This document shows, in pieces, positions 1-14,224 of a DNA stretch of 64,000 nucleotides. The notes beneath the pieces were generated by a model. The model was not told the origin of the DNA and searched no databases. It saw only the letters and a list, made by a program, of their open reading frames with translations. Source of the stretch: Haliotis asinina (Eukaryota > Mollusca > Gastropoda > Lepetellida > Haliotidae); assembly GCF_037392515.1 (NCBI RefSeq), contig NC_090281.1:44926645-44990644 (forward strand). The letters are read 5' to 3'. Position numbers and translations under genes: made by a program. How positions within the stretch are numbered: the stretch's first letter is position 1; every line of letters begins with the position of its first letter.

Positions 1-3000
1 GTATCATCTGCTCAGCCGTGTTCGGTGTGTAGTATCCATAACACCTGCTCAACTGTGTTAGGTGTGTATTACCCGTATCATCTGCTCAGCCGTGTTGGGT
101 GTGTACTATCCATAACACCTGCTCATCTGTGTTTGGTTTGTATTACCCGTATCATCTGCTCAGCCGTGTTCGGTGTGTAGTATCCATAACACCTGCTCAA
201 CTGTGTTAGGTGTGTATTACCCGTATCATCTACTCAGCCGTGTTGGGTGTGTACTATCCATAACACCTGCTCATCTGTGTTTGGTTTGTATTACCCGTAT
301 CATCTGCTCAGCCGTGTTCGGTTTGTAGTATCCATAACACCTGCTCAACTGCGTTAGGTGTGTATTACCCGTATCATCTGCTCAGCCGTGTTCGGTGTGT
401 ACTATCCATAACACCTGCTCAACTGTGTTAGGTGTGTATTACCCGTATCATCTGCTCAGCCGTGTTCGGTGTGTAGTATCCATAACACCTGCTCAACTGT
501 GTTAGGTGTGTATTACCCGTATCATCTGCTCAGCCGTGTTGGGTATGTACTATCCATAACACCTGCTCATCTGTGTTTGGTTTGTATTACCCGTATCATC
601 TGCTCAGCCGTGTTCGGTGTGTAGTATCCATAACACCTGCTCAACTGTGTTAGGTGTGTATTACCCGTATCATCTACTCAGCCGTGTTGGGTGTGTACTA
701 TCCATAACACCTGCTCATCTGTGTTTGGTTTGTATTACCCGTATCATCTGCTCAGCCGTGTTCGGTGTGTAGTATCCATAACACCTGCTCAACTGTGTTA
801 GGTGTGTATTACCCGTATCATCTGCTCAGCCGTGTTCGGTGTGTAGTATCCATAACACCTGCTCAACTGTGTTAGGTGTGTATTACCCGTATCATCTGCT
901 CAGCCGTGTTGGGAGTGTACTATCCATAACACCTGCTCATCTGTGTTTGGTTTGTATTACCCGTATCATCTGCTCAGCCGTGTTCGGTGTGTAGTATCCA
1001 TAACACCTGCTCAACTGTGTTAGGTGTGTATTACCCGTATCATCTGCTCAGCCGTGTTGGGTGTGTACTATCCATAACACCTGCTCATCTGTGTTTGGTT
1101 TGTATTACCCGTCTCATCTGCTCAGCCGTGTTCGGTGTGTAGTATCCATAACACCTGCTCAACTGTGTTAGGTGTGTATTACCCGTATCATCTACTCAGC
1201 CGTGTTGGGTGTGTAGTATCCATAACACCTGCTCATCTGTGTTTGGTTTGTATTACCCATATCATCTGCTCAGCCGTGTTCGGTGTGTAGTATCCATAAC
1301 ACCTGCTCAACTGTGTTAGGTGTGTATTACCCGTATCATCTACTCAGCCGTGGTGGGTGTGTACTATCCATAACACCTGCTCATCTGTGTCTGGTTTGTA
1401 TTACGGGTATCATCTGCTCAGCCGTGTTCGGTGTGTAGTATCCATAACACCTGCTCAACTGTGTTAGGTGTGTATTACCCGTATCATCTGCTCAGCCGTG
1501 TTGGGTATGTACTATCCATAACACCTGCTCATCTGTGTTTGGTTTGTATTACCCGTATCATCTGCTCAGCCGTGTTGGGTGTGTACTATCCATAACACCT
1601 GCTCAACTGTGTTAGGTGTGTATTACCCGTATCATCTGCTCAGCCGTGTTGGGTGTGTACTATCCATAACAACTGCTCATCTGTGTTTGGTTTGTATTAC
1701 CCGTATCATCTGCTCAGCCGTGTTCGGTGTGTAGTATCCATAACACCTGCTCAACTGTGTTAGGTGTGTATTACCCGTATCATCTACTCAGCCGTGTTGG
1801 GTGTGTACTATCCATAACACCTGCTCATCTGTGTTTGGTTTGTATTACCCGTATCATCTGCTCAGCCGTGTTCGGTTTGTAGTATCCATAACACCTGCTC
1901 AACTGCGTTAGGTGTGTATTACCCGTATCATCTGCTCAGCCGTGTTCGGTGTGTACTATCCATAACACCTGCTCAACTGTGTTAGGTGTGTATTACCCGT
2001 ATCATCTGCTCAGCCGTGTTCGGTGTGTAGTATCCATAACACCTGCTCAACTGTGTTAGGTGTGTATTACCCGTATCATCTGCTCAGCCGTGTTCGGTGT
2101 GTACTATCCATAACACCTGCTCATCTGTGTTTGGTTTGTATTACCCGTATCATCTGCTCAGCCGTGTTCGGTGTGTAGTATCCATAACACCTGCTCAACT
2201 GTGTTAGGTGTGTATTACCCGTATCATCTACTCAGCCGTGTTGGGTGTGTACTATCCATAACACCTGCTCATCTGTGTTTGGTTTGTATTACCCGTATCA
2301 TCTGCTCAGCCGTGTTCGGTGTGTAGTATCCATAACACCTGCTCAACTGTGTTAGGTGTGTATTACCCGTATCATCTGCTCAGCCGTGTTCGGTGTGTAG
2401 TATCCATAACACCTGCTCAACTGTGTTAGGTGTGTATTACCCGTATCATCTGCTCAGCCGTGTTGGGTGTGTACTATCCATAACACCTGCTCATCTGTGT
2501 TTGGTTTGTACTACCCGTATCATCTGCTCAGCCGTGTTCGGTGTGTAGTATCCATAACACCTGCTCAACTGTGTTAGGTGTGTATTACCCGTATCATCTA
2601 CTCAGCCGTGTTGGGTGTGTACTATCCATAACACCTGCTCATCTGTGTTTGGTTTGTATTACCCGTATCATCTGCTCAGCCGTGTTCGGTGTGTAGTATC
2701 CATAACACCTGCTCAACTGTGTTAGGTGTGTATTACCCGTATCATCTACTCAGCCCTGGTGGGTGTGTACTGTCCATAACACCTGCTCATCTGTGTCTGG
2801 TTTGTATTACGCGTATCATCTGCTCAGCCGTGTTCGGTGTGTAGTATCCATAACACCTGCTCAACTGTGTTAGGTGTGTATTACCCGTATCATCTGCTCA
2901 GCCGTGTTGGGTGTGTACTATCCATAACACCTGCTCATCTGTGTTTGGTTTGTATTACCCGTATCATCTGCTCAGCCGTGTTCGGTGTGTAGTATCCATA

Positions 3001-6000
3001 ACACCTGCTCAACTGTGTTAGGTGTGTATTACCCGTATCATCTACTCAGCCGTGTTGGGTGTGTACTATCCATAACACCTGCTCATCTGTGTTTGGTTTG
3101 TATTACCCGTATCATCTGCTCAGCCGTATTCGGTGTGTAGTGTCCATCACACCTGCTCAACTGTGTTAGGTGTGTATTACCCGTCTCATCTACTCAGCCG
3201 TGTTGGGTGTGTACTATCCATAACACCTGCTCATCTGTGTTTGGTTTGTATTACCCGTATCATCTGCTCAGCCGTGTTCGGTGTGTAGTATCCATAACAC
3301 CTGCTCAACTGTGTTAGGTGTGTATTACCCGTATCATCTGCTCAGCCGTGTTCGGTGTGTACTATCCATAACACCTGCTCAACTGTGTTTCGTTTGTATT
3401 ACCCGCATCATCTGCTCAGCCGTGTTCGGTGTGTACTATCCATAACACCTGCTCATCTGTGTTTGGTTTGTATTACCCGTATCATCTGCTCAGCCGTGTT
3501 GGGTGTGTACTATCCATAACACCTGCTCAACTGTGTTAGGTGTGTATTACCCGTATCATCTACTCAGCCGTGTTGGGTGTGTACTATCCATAACACCTGC
3601 TCATCTGTGTCTGGTTTGTATTACCCGTATCATCTGCTCAGCCGTGTTCGGTGTGTAGTATCCATAACACCTGCTCAACTGTGTTAGGTGTGTACTACAA
3701 GTATCATCTACTCAGCCGTTTTCGGTGTGTACTATCCATAACACCTGCTCATCTGTGTTTGGTTTGTATTACCCGTATCATCTGCTCAGCCGTGTTCGGT
3801 GTGTAGTATCCATAACACCTGCTCAACTGTGTTAGGTGTGTATTACCCGTATCATCTGCTCAGCCGTATTCGGTGTGTAGTGTCCATAACACCTGCTCAA
3901 CTGTGTTAGGTGTGTATTACCCGTATCATCTGCTCAGCCGTGTTGGGTGTGTACTATCCATAACACCTGCTCATCTGTGTTTGGTTTGTATTACCCGTAT
4001 CATCTGCTCAGCCGTGTTCGGTGTGTAGTATCCATAACAACTGCTCAACTGTGTTTGGTGTGTATTACCCGTATCATCTGCTCAGCCGTGTTCGGTGTGT
4101 ACTATCCATAACACCTGCTCAACTGTGTTTGGTTTGTATTACCCGCATCATCTGCTCAGCCGTGTTCGGTGTGTAGTATCCATAACACCTGCTCATCTGT
4201 GTTTGGTTTGTATTACCCGTATCATCTGCTCAGCCGTGTTGGGTGTGTACTATCCATAACACCTGCTCAACTGTGTTAGGTGTGTATTACCCGTATCATC
4301 TGCTCAGCCGTGTTGGGTGTGTACTATCCATAACACCTGCTCAACTGTGTTAGGTGTGTATTACCCGTATCATCTGCTCAGCCGTGTTCGGTGTGTAGTA
4401 TCCATAACAACTGCTCAACTGTGTTTGGTGTGTATTACCCGTATCATCTGCTCAGCCGTGTTCGGTGTGTACTATCCATAACACCTGCTCAACTGTGTTT
4501 GGTTTGTATTACCCGCATCATCTGCTCAGCCGTGTTCGGTGTGTAGTATCCATAACACCTGCTCATCTGTGTTTGGTTTGTATTACCCGTATCATCTGCT
4601 CAGCCGTGTTGGGTGTGTACTATCCATAACACCTGCTCAACTGTGTTAGGTGTGTATTACCCGTATCATCTACTCAGCCGTGTTGGGTGTGTACTATCCA
4701 TAACACCTGCTCAACTGTGTTAGGTGTGTACTACCCGTATCATGTGCTCAGCCGTGTTGGTTGTGTACTATCCATAACACCTGCTCATCTGTGTTTGGTT
4801 TGTATTACCCGTATCATCTGCTCAGCCGTGTTGGGTGTGTACTATCCATAACACCTGCTCAACTGTGTTAGGTGTGTATTACCCGTATCATCTGCTCAGC
4901 CGTGTTCGGTGTGTACTATCCATAACACCTGCTCATCTGTGTTTGGTTTGTATTACCCGTATCATCTGCTCAGCCGTGTTCGGTGTGTAGTATCCATAAC
5001 ACCTGCTCAACTGTGTTAGGTGTGTATTACCCGTATCATCTGCTCAGCCGTGTTCGGTGTGTACTATCCATAACACCTGCTCATCTGTGTTTGGTGTGTA
5101 TTACCCGTTTCATCTACTCAGCCGTGTTGGGTGTGTACTATCCATAACACCTGCTCAACTGTGTTAGGTGTGTATTACCCGTATCATCTGCTCAGCCGTG
5201 TTGGGTGTGTACTATCCATAACACCTGGTCAACTGTCTTAGGTGTGTATTACCCGTATCATCTGCTCAGCCGTGTTGGGTGTGTACTATCCATAACACCT
5301 GCTCATCTGTGTTTGGTGTGTATTACCCGTATCATCTGCTCAGCCGTGTTCGGTGTGTACTATCCATAACACCTGCTCAACTGTGTTAGGTGTGTATTAC
5401 CCGTATCATCTGCTCAGCCGTGTTCGGTGTGTACTATCCATAACACCTGCTCATCTGTGTTTGGTGTGTATTACCCGTATCATCTGCTCAGCCGTGTTCG
5501 GTGTGTAGTATCCATAACACCTGCTCAACTGTGTTAGGTGTGTATTACCCGTATCATCTGCTCAGCCGTGTTGGGTGTGTACTATCCATAACACCTGCTC
5601 AACTGTGTTTGGTTTGTATTACCCGTATCATCTGCTCAGCCGTGCTCGGTGTGTAGTATCCATAACACCTGCTAATCTGTGTTAGGTGTGTATTACCCGT
5701 ATCATCTACTCAGCCGTGTTGGGTGTGTACTATCCATAACACCTGCTCAACTGTGTTAGGTGTGTATTACCCGTATCATCTACTCAGCCGTGTTGGGTGT
5801 GTACTATCCATAACACCTGCTCAACTGTGTTAGGTGTGTATTACCCGTATCATCTGCTCAGCCGTGTTGGGTGTGTACTATCCATAACACCTGCTCAACT
5901 GTGTTAGGTGTGTATTACCCGTATTATCTGCTCAGCCGTGTTGGGTGTGTACTATCCATAACACCTGCTCAACTGTGTTTGGTGTGTATTACCCGTATCA

Positions 6001-9000
6001 TCTGCTCAGCCGTGTTGGGTGTGTACTATCCATAACACCTGCTCAACTGTGTTTGGTTTGTATTACCCGTATCATGTGCTCAGCCGTGTTGGGTGTGTAC
6101 TATCCATAACACCTGCTCAACTGTGTTTGGTGTGTATTACCCGTATCATCTGCTCAGCCGTGTTGGGTGTGTACTATCCATAACACCTGCTCAACTGTGT
6201 TTGGTTTGTATTACCCGTATCATCTGCTCAGCCGTGCTCGGTGTGTAGTATCCATAACACCTGCTCATCTGTGTTAGGTGTGTATTACCCGTATCATCTA
6301 CTCAGCCGTGTTGGGTGTGTACTATCCATAACACCTGCTCAACTGTGTTAGGTGTGTATTACCCGTATCATCTACTCAGCCGTGTTGGGTGTGTACTATC
6401 CATAACACCTGCTCAACTGTGTTAGGTGTGTATTACCCGTATCATCTGCTCAGCCGTGTTGGGTGTGTACTATCCATAACACCTGCTCAACTGTGTTAGG
6501 TGTGTATTACCCGTATTATCTGCTCAGCCGTGTTGGGTGTGTACTATCCATAACACCTGCTCAACTGTGTTTGGTGTGTATTACCCGTATCATCTGCTCA
6601 GCCGTGTTGGGTGTGTACTATCCATAACACCTGCTCAACTGTGTTTGGTTTGTATTACCCGTATCATGTGCTCAGCCGTGTTGGGTGTGTACTATCCATA
6701 ACACCTGCTCAACTGTGTTAGGTGTGTATTACCCGTATCATCTACTCAGCCGTGTTGGGTGTGTACTATCCATAACACCTGCTCAACTGTGTTAGGTGTG
6801 TATTACCCGTATCATCTACTCAGCCGTGTTCGGTGTGTACTATCCATAACACCTGCTCAACTGTGTTAGGTGTGTATTACCCGTATCATCTGCTCAGCCG
6901 TGTTCGGTGTGTACTATCCATAACACCTGCTCAACTGTGTTAGGTGTGTATTACCAGTATCATCTACTCAGCCGTGTTGGGTGTGTACTATCCATAACAC
7001 CTGCTCAACTGTGTTAGGTGTGTATTACCCGTATCATCTGCTCAGCCGTGTTGGGTGTGTACTATCCATAACACCTGCTCAACTGTGTTAGGTGTGTATT
7101 ACCCGTATCATCTGCTCAGCCGTGTTGGGTGTGTACTATCCATAACAGCTGCTCATCTGTGTTTGGTTTGTATTACCCGTATCATGTGCTCAGCCGTGTT
7201 CGGTGTGTACTATCCATAACACCTGCTCAACTGTGTTAGGTGTGTATTACCCGTATCATCTGCTCAGCCGTGTTGGGTGTGTACTATCCATAACACCTGC
7301 TCATCTGTGTTTGGTTTGTATTACCCGTCTCATCTGCCCAGCCGTGTTCGGTGTGTAGTATCCATAACACCTGCTCAACTGTGTTAGGTGTGTATTACCC
7401 GTATCATCTGCTCAGTCGTGTTGGGTGTGTACTATCCATAACACCTGCTCAACTGTGTTTGGTTTGTATTACCCGTATCATCTGCTCAGCCGTGTTCGGT
7501 GTGTACTATCCATAACACCTGCTCAACTGTGTTTGGTTTGTATTACCCGTATCATCTGCTCAGCCGTGTTGGGTGTGTACTATCCATAACACCTGCTCAA
7601 CTGTGTTAGGTGTGTATTACCCGTATCATATGCTCAGCCGTGTTGGGTGTGTACTATCCATAACACCTGCTCAACTGTGTTAGGTGTGTATTACCCGTAT
7701 CATCTGCTCAGCCGTGTTCGGTGTGTACTATCCATAACACCTGCTCATCTGTGTTTGGTTTGTATTACCCGTATCATCTGCTCAGCCGTGTTCGGTGTGT
7801 ACTATCCATAACACCTGCTCAACTGTGTTAGGTGTGTATTACCCGTATCATCTGCTCAGCCGTGTTGGGTGTGTACTATCCATAACACCTGCTCATCTGT
7901 GTTTGGTTTGTATTACCCGTATCATCTGCCCAGCCGTGTTCGGTGTGTTGTATCCATAACACCTGCTCAACTGTGTTAGGTGTGTATTACCCGTATCATC
8001 TGCTCAGCCGTGTTGGGTGTGTACTATCCATAACACCTGCTCAACTGTGTTTGGTTTGTATTACCCGTATCATCTGCTCAGCCGTGTTCGGTGTGTACTA
8101 TCCATAACACCTGCTCAACTGTGTTAGGTGTGTATTACCCGTATCATCTGCTCAGCCGTGTTCGGTGTGTACTATCCATAACACCTGCTCAACTGTGTTT
8201 GGTTTGTATTACCCGTATCATCTGCTCAGCCGTGTTGGGTGTGTACTATCCCTAACACCTGCTCAACTGTGTTAGGTGTGTATTACCCGTATCATCTGCT
8301 CAGCCGTGTTTGGTGTGTACTATCCATAACACCTGCTCATCTGTGTTTGGTTTGTATTACCCGTATCATCTGCTCAGCCGTGTTCGGTGTGTACTATCCA
8401 TAACACCTGCTCAACTGTGTTAGGTGTGTATTACCCGTATCATCTGCTCAGCCGTGTTGGGTGTGTACTATCCATAACACCTGCTCATCTCTGTTTGGTT
8501 TGTATTACCCGTATCATCTGCCCAGCCGTGTTCGGTGTGTACTATCCATAACACCTGCTCAACTGTGTTTGGTTTGTATTACCCGTATCATCTGCTCAGC
8601 CGTGTTCGGTGTGTAGTATCCATAACACCTGCTCAACTGTGTTAGGTTTGTTTGACCCGTATCATCTGCTCAGCCGTGTTGGGTGTGTACTATCCATAAC
8701 ACCTGCTCATCTGTGTTTGGTTTCTATTACCCGTATCATCTGCTCAGTCGTGTTCGGTGTGTAGTATCCATAACACCTGCTCAACTGTGTTAGGTGTGTA
8801 TTACCCGTATCATCTGCTCAGCCGTGTTGGGTGTGTACTATCCATAACACCTGCTCATCTGTGTTTGGTGTGTATTACCCGTTTCATCTACTCAGCCGTG
8901 TTGGGTGTGTACTATCCACAACACCTGCTCAACTGTGTTAGGTGTGTATTACCCGTATCATCTGCTCAGCCGTGTTGGGTGTGTACTATCCATAACACCT

Positions 9001-12000
9001 GCTCAACTGTGTTAGGTGTGTATTACCCGTATCATCTGCTCAGCCGTGTTGGGTGTGTACTATCCATAACACCTGCTCAACTGTGTTAGGTGTGTATTAC
9101 CCGTATCATCTACTCAGCCGTGTTGGGTGTGTACTATCCATAACACCTGCTCAACTGTGTTAGGTGTGTATTACCCGTATCATCTGCTCAGCCGTGTTCG
9201 GTGTGTACTATCCATAACACCTGCTCAACTGTGTTAGGTGTGTATTACCCGTATCATCTACTTAGCCGTGTTGGGTGTGTACTATCCATAACACCTACTC
9301 ATCTGTGTTTGGTGTGTATTACCCGTCTCATCTGCTCAGCCGTGTTGGGTGTGTACTATCCATAACACCTGCTCAACTGTGTTAGGTGTGTATTACCCGT
9401 ATCATCTACTCAGCCGTGTTGGGTGTGTACTATCCATAACACCTGCTCAACTGTGTTAGGTGTGTATTACCCGTATCATCTGCTCAGCCGCGTTGGGTGT
9501 GTACTATCCATAACACCTGCTCAACTGTGTTAGGTGTGTATTACCCGTATCATCTACTTAGCCGTGTTGGGTGTGTACTATCCATAACACCTGCTCATCT
9601 GTGTTTGGTGTGTATTACCCGTCTCATCTGCTCAGCCGTGTTGGGTGTGTACTATCCATAACACCTGCTCAACTGTGTTTGGTGTGTATTACCCGTATCA
9701 TCTGATCAGCCGTGTTGGGTGTGTACTATCCATAACACCTGCTCAACTGTGTTTGGTTTGTATTACCCGTATCATGTGCTCAGCCGTTTTGGGTGTGTAC
9801 TATCCATAACACCTGCTCATCTGTGTTAGGTGTGTATTACCCGTATCATCTACTCAGCCGTGTTGGGTGTGTACTATCCATAACACCTGCTCAACTGTGT
9901 TAGGTGTGTATTACCCGTATCATCTACTCAGCCGTGTTGGGTGTGTACTATATATAACACCTGCTCAACTGTGTTAGGTGTGTATTACCCGTATCATCTG
10001 CTCAGCCGTGTTCGGTGTGTACTATCCATAACACCTGCTCAACTGTGTTAGGTGTGTATTACCCGTATCATCTGCTCAGCCGTGTTCGGTGTGTACTATC
10101 CATAACACCTGCTCAACTGTGTTAGGTGTGTATTACCCGTATCATCTGCTCAGCCGTGTTCGGTGTGTACTATCCATAACACCTGCTCAACTGTGTTAGG
10201 TGTGTATTACCAGTATCATCTGCTCAGCCGTGTTGGGTGTGTACTATCCATAACACCTGCTCAACTGTGTTAGGTGTGTATTACCCGTATCATCTGCTCA
10301 GCCGTGTTGGGTGTGTACTATCCATAACACCTGCTCAACTGTGTTAGGTGTGTATTACCCGTATCATCTGCTCAGCCGTGTTGGGTGTGTACTATCCATA
10401 ACAGCTGCTCATCTGTGTTTGGTTTGTATTACCCGTATCATCTGCTCAGCCGTGTTCGGTGTGTACTATCCATAACACCTGCTCAACTGTGTTAGGTGTG
10501 TATTACCCGTATCATCTGCTCAGCCGTGTTGGGTGTGTACTATCCATAACACCTGCTCATCTGTGTTTGGTTTGTATTACCCGTATCATCTGCCCAGCCG
10601 TGTTCGGTGTGTAGTATCCATAACACCTGCTCAACTGTGTTAGGTGTGTATTACCCGTATCATCTGCTCAGTCGTGTTGGGTGTGTACTATCCATAACAC
10701 CTGCTCAACTGTGTTTGGTTTGTATTACCCGTATCATCTGCTCAGCCGTGTTCGGTGTGTACTATCCATAACACCTGCTCAACTGTGTTTGGTTTGTATT
10801 ACCCGTATCATCTGCTCAGCCGTGTTGGGTGTGTACTATCCATAACACCTGCTCAACTGTGTTAGGTGTGTATTACCCGTATCATATGCTCAGCCGTGTT
10901 GGGTGTGTACTATCCATAACACCTGCTCAACTGTGTTAGGTGTGTATTACCCGTATCATCTGCTCAGCCGTGTTCGGTGTGTACTATCCATAACACCTGC
11001 TCATCTGTGTTTGGTTTGTATTACCCGTATCATCTGCTCAGCCGTGTTCGGTGTGTACTATCCATAACACCTGCTCAACTGTGTTAGGTGTGTATTACCC
11101 GTATCATCTGCTCAGCCGTGTTGGGTGTGTACTATCCATAACACCTGCTCAACTGTGTTAGGTGTGTATTACCCGTATCATATGCTCAGCCGTGTTGGGT
11201 GTGTACTATCCATAACACCTGCTCAACTGTGTTAGGTGTGTATTACCCGTATCATCTGCTCAGCCGTGTTGTGTGTGTACTATCCATAACACCTGCTCAA
11301 CTGTGTTTGGTTTGTATTACCCGTATCATCTGCTCAGCCGTGTTCGGTGTGTACTATCCATAACACCTGCTCAACTGTGTTAGGTGTGTATTACCCGTAT
11401 CATCTGCTCAGCCGTGTTGTGTGTGTACTATCCATAACACCTGCTCAACTGTGTTTGGTTTGTATTACCCGTATCATCTGCTCAGCCGTGTTGGGTGTGT
11501 ACTATCCCTAACACCTGCTCAACTGTGTTAGGTGTGTATTACCCGTATCATCTGCTCAGCCGTGTTCGGTGTGTACTATCCATAACACCTGCTCATCTGT
11601 GTTTGGTTTGTATTACCCGTATCATCTGCTCAGCCGTGTTCGGTGTGTACTATCCATAACACCTGCTCAACTGTGTTAGGTGTGTATTACCCGTATCATC
11701 TGCTCAGCCGTGTTGGGTGTGTACTATCCATTACACCTGCTCATCTGTGTTTGGTTTGTATTACCCGTATCATCTGCTCAGCCGTGTTCGGTGTGTAGTA
11801 TCCATAACACCTGCTCAACTGTGTTAGGTTTGTTTGACCCGTATCATCTGCTCAGCCGTGTTGGGTGTGTACTATCCATAACACCTGCTCATCTGTGTTT
11901 GGTTTCTATTACCCGTATCATCTGCTCAGTCGTGTTCGGTGTGTAGTATCCATAACACCTGCTCAACTGTGTTAGGTGTGTATTACCCGTATCATCTGCT

Positions 12001-12925
12001 CAGCCGTGTTCGGTGTGTACTATCCATAACACCTGCTCATCTGTGTTTGGTGTGTATTACCCGTTTCATCTACTCAGCCGTGTTCGGTGTGTACTATCCA
12101 TAACACCTGCTCAACTGTGTTAGGTGTGTATTACCCGTATCATCTGCTCAGCCGTGTTGGGTGTGTACTATCCATAACACCTGCTCAACTGTGTTAGGTG
12201 TGTATTACCCGTATCATCTGCTCAGCCGTGTTGGGTGTGTACTATCCATAACACCTGCTCAACTGTGTTAGGTGTGTATTACCCGTATCATCTACTCAGC
12301 CGTGTTGGGTGTGTACTATCCATAACACCTGCTCAACTGTGTTAGGTGTGTATTACCCGTATCATCTGCTCAGCCGTGTTCGGTGTGTACTATCCATAAC
12401 ACCTGCTCAACTGTGTTAGGTGTGTATTACCCGTATCATCTACTTAGCCGTGTTGGGTGTGTACTATCCATAACACCTGCTCATCTGTGTTTGGTGTGTA
12501 TTACCCGTCTCATCTGCTCAGCCGTGTTGGGTGTGTACTATCCATAACACCTGCTCAACTGTGTTAGGTGTGTATTACCCGTATCATCTACTCAGCCGTG
12601 TTGGGTGTGTACTATCCATAACACCTGCTCAACTGTGTTAGGTGTGTATTACCCGTATCATCTGCTCAGCCGCGTTGGGTGTGTACTATCCATAACACCT
12701 GCTCAACTGTGTTAGGTGTGTATTACCCGTATCATCTACTTAGCCGTGTTGGGTGTGTACTATCCATAACACCTGCTCATCTGTGTTTGGTGTGTAGTAC
12801 CCGTCTCATCTGCTCAGCCGTGTTGGGTGTGTACTATCCATAACACCTGTTCATCTGTGTTTGGTGTGTATTACCCGTATCATCTGCTCAGCCGTGTTGG
12901 GTGTGTACTATCCGTAACACCTGCT
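1..12925. repeat. 74-bp satellite array
   Basis: Head-to-tail array of a 74-bp unit beginning GTATCATCTGCTCAGCCGTG, already in progress at base 1. The start of a unit at base 1 and another at base 12877 are exactly 174 x 74 bp apart, so there is no net insertion or deletion across about 174.6 units. Each unit is itself an imperfect dimer of two 37-bp halves (GTATCATCTGCTCAGCC... and ATAACACCTGCTCAACT..., about 28 of 37 positions alike). Units differ by point changes, mainly CGG/GGG before TGTGTA, AGT/ACT, CAACTG/CATCTG and GGTGTG/GGTTTG. In the left part two unit types often alternate, giving a 148-bp higher-order pattern. Short open frames in it (for example 8757-9089) are by-products. No coding role is likely. 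Confidence 0.98.
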
Positions 12926-13222
12926 AGGCAGTCTGTTTAACTGTCTGATGGTGGAGACAGTAGTGGAGAGAGTCTGATAGTGGAGACAGTCTGTACAACT
13001 GCCTGATAGTAGGGACAGTCTGGCCAACTGTCATATAGTTGAGACAGACTGTTTAACTGTCTGATACTGGAGACAGTTTGATCATCTGTCTGATAGTGGA
13101 GACAGTCTGATCAACTGTCTTATGGTGGAGACAGTGTGATCAACTCTCTTATGGTGGAGACAGTCTGATCAACTGTCTTATGGTGGAGACAGTCTGATCA
13201 AGTGTCTTGTGGTGGAGACAGT
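12926..13222. repeat. 29-bp minisatellite beside the satellite
   Basis: About ten units of a 29-bp repeat such as GTCTGATCAACTGTCTTATG followed by GTGGAGACA. The last three or four units are nearly identical, spaced exactly 29 bp (13163 and 13192), and the left ones are worn. It abuts the last 74-bp unit directly and has no visible sequence relation to it. Confidence 0.93.
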
Positions 13223-13848
13223 AATGTATACGTCATCTTGGTGTGACAGATGGTGTAATTTGTTGCAAACCAGTCCCCAGATAATGCATTATGTGATGAC
13301 TACATCCCAGGGACTGACAACTGCTGCAACAGGATATATATAAACCTAACCATGGATTTGTGAGGTGTGCCACGCACGTTGTCTGCGTTCACGCATTACG
13401 ACATTTTTCCAACGATAATGCACTCTTTAAATTGTACATTTATACGAGGCATCCACTTCGTATATGATATATTTGCCAAGTATTTATCATACGTAGTATA
13501 TTGAATACGTACATTCATTGAACAGGGATCCATATATTCACAGCTTAAATGTAACATTTGCCATGTCAGTAAAGCATATGACAATCTCCGCACAAGTAAA
13601 AACATAATTTTCAGTTTGTGTTGTTACGAGTTGTAACATGTCAAAACGGAACGAGACCAATGCGTTAGAGTACGGGGACAGAGGTTCTGACCAGCATTCT
13701 GTGGTGACCAACTTCCTCCAAACGTCTACTGGTCAGTTATACCCTTATTAGAAATAACTAATGACAAATCACTTGACCATGCCAGCTAAACAGTGAAATC
13801 TTCCTGCTGCCCCATAAACAAAGCAGTTGGCCTCCTTCAGCCGTTGAA
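13223..13848. other. Unassigned spacer
   Basis: Spacer between the minisatellite and the first SINE. I see no convincing gene, domain or repeat in it; the short open frames on the minus strand (13396-13605) lack recognisable features. Confidence 0.6.
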
Positions 13849-13990
13849 GGTGGGGTAGTCTAGTGGTCAATGCGTTTACGCGTTAATACGAAGGTGGGTT
13901 CGATTCGCCACATGGGCACGGTATATGAAGTCCTCCCCTGATATTGCTGGAATTTTGGTAAGAGCGGCGTTAAGCAATACTCACTCACTC
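13849..13990 (+). mobile_element. SINE1 copy upstream of transporter gene A
   Basis: tRNA-derived SINE. The head has a B-box-like GTGGGTTCGATTC, the body has ATTGCTGGAATTTTGG and AAGAGCGGCGTTAAGC, and it ends in TCACTCACTC. It lies about 340 bp before the start codon of gene A. A copy sits at the matching place before gene C (59371-59485), so the insertion predates the duplication of the two promoters. Confidence 0.88.
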
Positions 13991-14224
13991 CTTCAGCCAT
14001 TATCCAATGAATTCAAAACACATGTCTGCCGCGTTGATTTTTCATGCAACACTAGTGTTACAAGGAATACTAAACTGCAATTTTGAGAGGACTGTCGTTC
14101 TATTTCGAAAACCGAAAAAGTACTAATATAGCCATGGTATATGTTTTACACACCACAAATTACATTAAGTATTTGTGTCATTTGAAACTGGACTCGGCCC
14201 ACGCGTAATGCATATTTTAACCAC

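Noticed and set aside
8757-11946. Open frames in the 74-bp satellite
   Set aside because: The frame turns over every three units (222 bp); the openings are chance results of unit variants.
1-12925. CRISPR-like array
   Set aside because: Eukaryotic context, no distinct spacers between repeats, and no cas-like genes; it is a plain satellite.
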